Positions 62,753-64,000 of a DNA stretch of 64,000 bases are shown piece by piece. Each line of letters starts with the position of its first letter. The stretch's first letter is position 1. The notes beneath the pieces are model-generated. The model made no database searches. It had not been told where the DNA came from and saw only the letters and a program-made list of their open reading frames with translations. The translations under genes and the position numbers were made by a program. This stretch comes from JBEBSD01 sp040394475 (lineage in GTDB: Bacteria > Bacteroidota > Bacteroidia > Cytophagales > Spirosomataceae): positions 1 to 64,000 of the forward strand of contig JBEBSD010000032.1 of the NCBI GenBank assembly GCA_040394475.1, in the 5' to 3' direction.

Positions 62753-64000
62753 GTGGCTGTTTATCGTAAATTTAGCTCCTGGAGCCTTTTGAGCCTCTAT
62801 TTGCTGGCGGCAACGACCGTTGTTCGGGCCCAGCAGGGATATCTTTCCGAAACCCATCCTGACTACCGGGCGGTCCGGCAGGTATTCGACAAGGTGTGGG
62901 AAGGATTTGGCAGCAGTAAGGCGCCACCGGATCTGGTCATCAGAGAGAACCAGGAAATTGCCCGCTATACGTTCGGCACCGGCGCACTCAAACCAACCAT
63001 TGTGGTCGACAAGGGCCTGATCAGCTTTTTAAGAACGGAATTCCGGCACGAATTCCCCAATGCACTGGCCTGTATCCTGTCGCATGAACTGGCCCATCAC
63101 TACCATGACCATCAGCAGACCGCCGGCTTCGCCGCAACAAGCAACGATCCGCGCCCCGAGGAACAGGCTGATATTTCGGGTTTTTTCTTTGCCTACACGG
63201 CCGGCTACGCCAGTTTCGCGCTCGCAGAACGCCTTTTCGAGAAGCTGTATGCGCACTACAGGCTTGACGCCCGGGGCAGTAAGCTGTATTTACCCGGAAA
63301 GGAACGTGTCGCCGGTGTACGCGCGCAGGTAGCGACCGTCAGGCGGCTCGCCTACATTTACGAAGCCGGCAAAGTATTGCTGCTCACGGGCAAACCGGCA
63401 GAAGCCGCTTCCTGTTTTGAGCTGGTACGGGCCACGATTCCCGCGGCAGAAATAATTAACAATCAGGGACTGGCCTGTCTCCTGCAGGTAGCCCAGGGAA
63501 ACCTGCTCTCCCCCAAAGAAATGCCCTTTGCGCTGCCTTTCGAGCCGGACCTGTCGCAACGGCTGCTGATGAACGCCCGCGGACTGTCCGACCCTGAAAT
63601 GCAGCAGCGGGTGGCGCTCTTAAGGCAGGCGGAACGGATCTTCCACCAGGGATACGCACCGGGGGGCAACGACCGGATAGCACTGAACCTGGCCATCACT
63701 CAACTGCTGCTGGACAATCCGAACGCAGCGATCGGTACCATCAACAGTCTGGACCGGAAAAGCCCCGAGGCCTACCTGGTCAGGGGTATCAGCTACCTGA
63801 AAGACGGACAAAGCCAACGGGCAACGGAAGATTTCACCAGGATCAAAAACGAGAAAAGCCAGTTGTTCGCAGTCAACCAGGAAATTTACCGGCAGGTAAA
63901 GGCCAACGGTTGGGAAAAAGCCGGGGTGCCGCCGGCCGGTGGCCAACGGAGAACGTCCGGCCTGCTACTCAGAGAAAAGCTGCCGCCACTGGATTACAGC
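62753..64000 (+). CDS. M48-like metalloprotease with TPR-like tail, cut by window end
   Basis: The frame is open from a GTG at 62753 to the last base (416 codons so far, no stop). The GTG start (VAVYRKFSSWSLLSLYLLAA) gives a signal peptide and is preceded by GGAAAAAAAA; no ATG exists upstream in this frame. The zinc site is HELAHH in CILSHELAHHYHDH at His111-His115, with the third ligand probably Glu136 or Glu137 in PEEQADISG. The order matches M48 peptidases (FGTGALKPTIVVDKGLI before the HExxH). The region after about 200 is helical with TPR-like features (LAYIYEAGKVLLLTGKPAEA, AYLVRGISYLKDGQS). It diverges from the caspase-like gene with 68 bp between starts. Confidence 0.75.
   Translation, partial: MAVYRKFSSWSLLSLYLLAATTVVRAQQGYLSETHPDYRAVRQVFDKVWEGFGSSKAPPDLVIRENQEIARYTFGTGALKPTIVVDKGLISFLRTEFRHEFPNALACILSHELAHHYHDHQQTAGFAATSNDPRPEEQADISGFFFAYTAGYASFALAERLFEKLYAHYRLDARGSKLYLPGKERVAGVRAQVATVRRLAYIYEAGKVLLLTGKPAEAASCFELVRATIPAAEIINNQGLACLLQVAQGNLLSPKEMPFALPFEPDLSQRLLMNARGLSDPEMQQRVALLRQAERIFHQGYAPGGNDRIALNLAITQLLLDNPNAAIGTINSLDRKSPEAYLVRGISYLKDGQSQRATEDFTRIKNEKSQLFAVNQEIYRQVKANGWEKAGVPPAGGQRRTSGLLLREKLPPLDYS

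Overview
The window looks like chromosomal DNA of a Bacteroidota member of the order Cytophagales, probably Spirosomataceae-like (Dyadobacter, Larkinella, Spirosoma type). Lineage markers are a fused SecD-SecF translocase, SusC/SusD proteins, an ECF sigma/FecR pair, a gliding-motility (type IX) C-terminal sorting domain, a 630-residue PurF-like amidotransferase, several outer-membrane barrels, and a scarcity of Shine-Dalgarno-like starts. No rRNA, tRNA, CRISPR array, transposase or integrase was seen. Species assignment is inference.

Layout. 1-450: four tandem copies of an 86-92 bp repeat. 0.45-3 kb: rdgB and ppk2, then an envelope coiled-coil protein. 3.3-10 kb: a four-gene efflux operon on the minus strand (TetR regulator, TolC-like channel, membrane-fusion lipoprotein, RND pump) with a candidate operator upstream. 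10.4-15.3 kb: PLP-dependent arginine decarboxylase, a 40-residue lipoprotein, a GmhB-like HAD phosphatase without its zinc cysteines, a PurF-like amidotransferase and a small unknown gene whose end lies in a palindromic repeat. 15.5-24.8 kb: amino acid permease, SecDF, PhyH-like dioxygenase, TatC, SUI1-like factor and a MacB-type permease. 25.2-29 kb: gamma-glutamyltransferase, RidA, GltX.

29-43.5 kb is a carbohydrate-utilisation locus: SGNH/alpha-beta hydrolase fusion, GH29 alpha-L-fucosidase, a Tat-exported oxidoreductase with two FAD-binding modules, DUF5017 protein, SusD, SusC with an STN signalling domain, FecR anti-sigma factor, and a divergent ECF sigma factor with a recognisable Bacteroidota promoter. 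The parts fit one circuit: glycan binding at SusCD signals through STN and FecR to the sigma factor, which drives the locus. By eye it is more AT-rich than its surroundings, which suggests acquisition.

43.5-64 kb is an accessory envelope region rich in repeats and gene remnants: a composite repeat; an NlpC/P60 lipoprotein coupled to a barrel protein; a type IX sorted adhesin-like protein; a tight four-gene operon (DUF4282 membrane protein, WG-repeat lipoprotein, membrane protein with a kinase N-lobe-like start, OmpA-like lipoprotein); relics of a type IX sorted protein and of an OmpA tail; two lipoprotein/barrel genes preceded by copies of the same 147-bp noncoding sequence; a LytTR regulator with a degenerate receiver; a secreted propeller-caspase protein; and, divergent from it, an M48-like metalloprotease cut by the window end. 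The four-gene operon and the caspase/M48 pair are the best candidates for undescribed systems.
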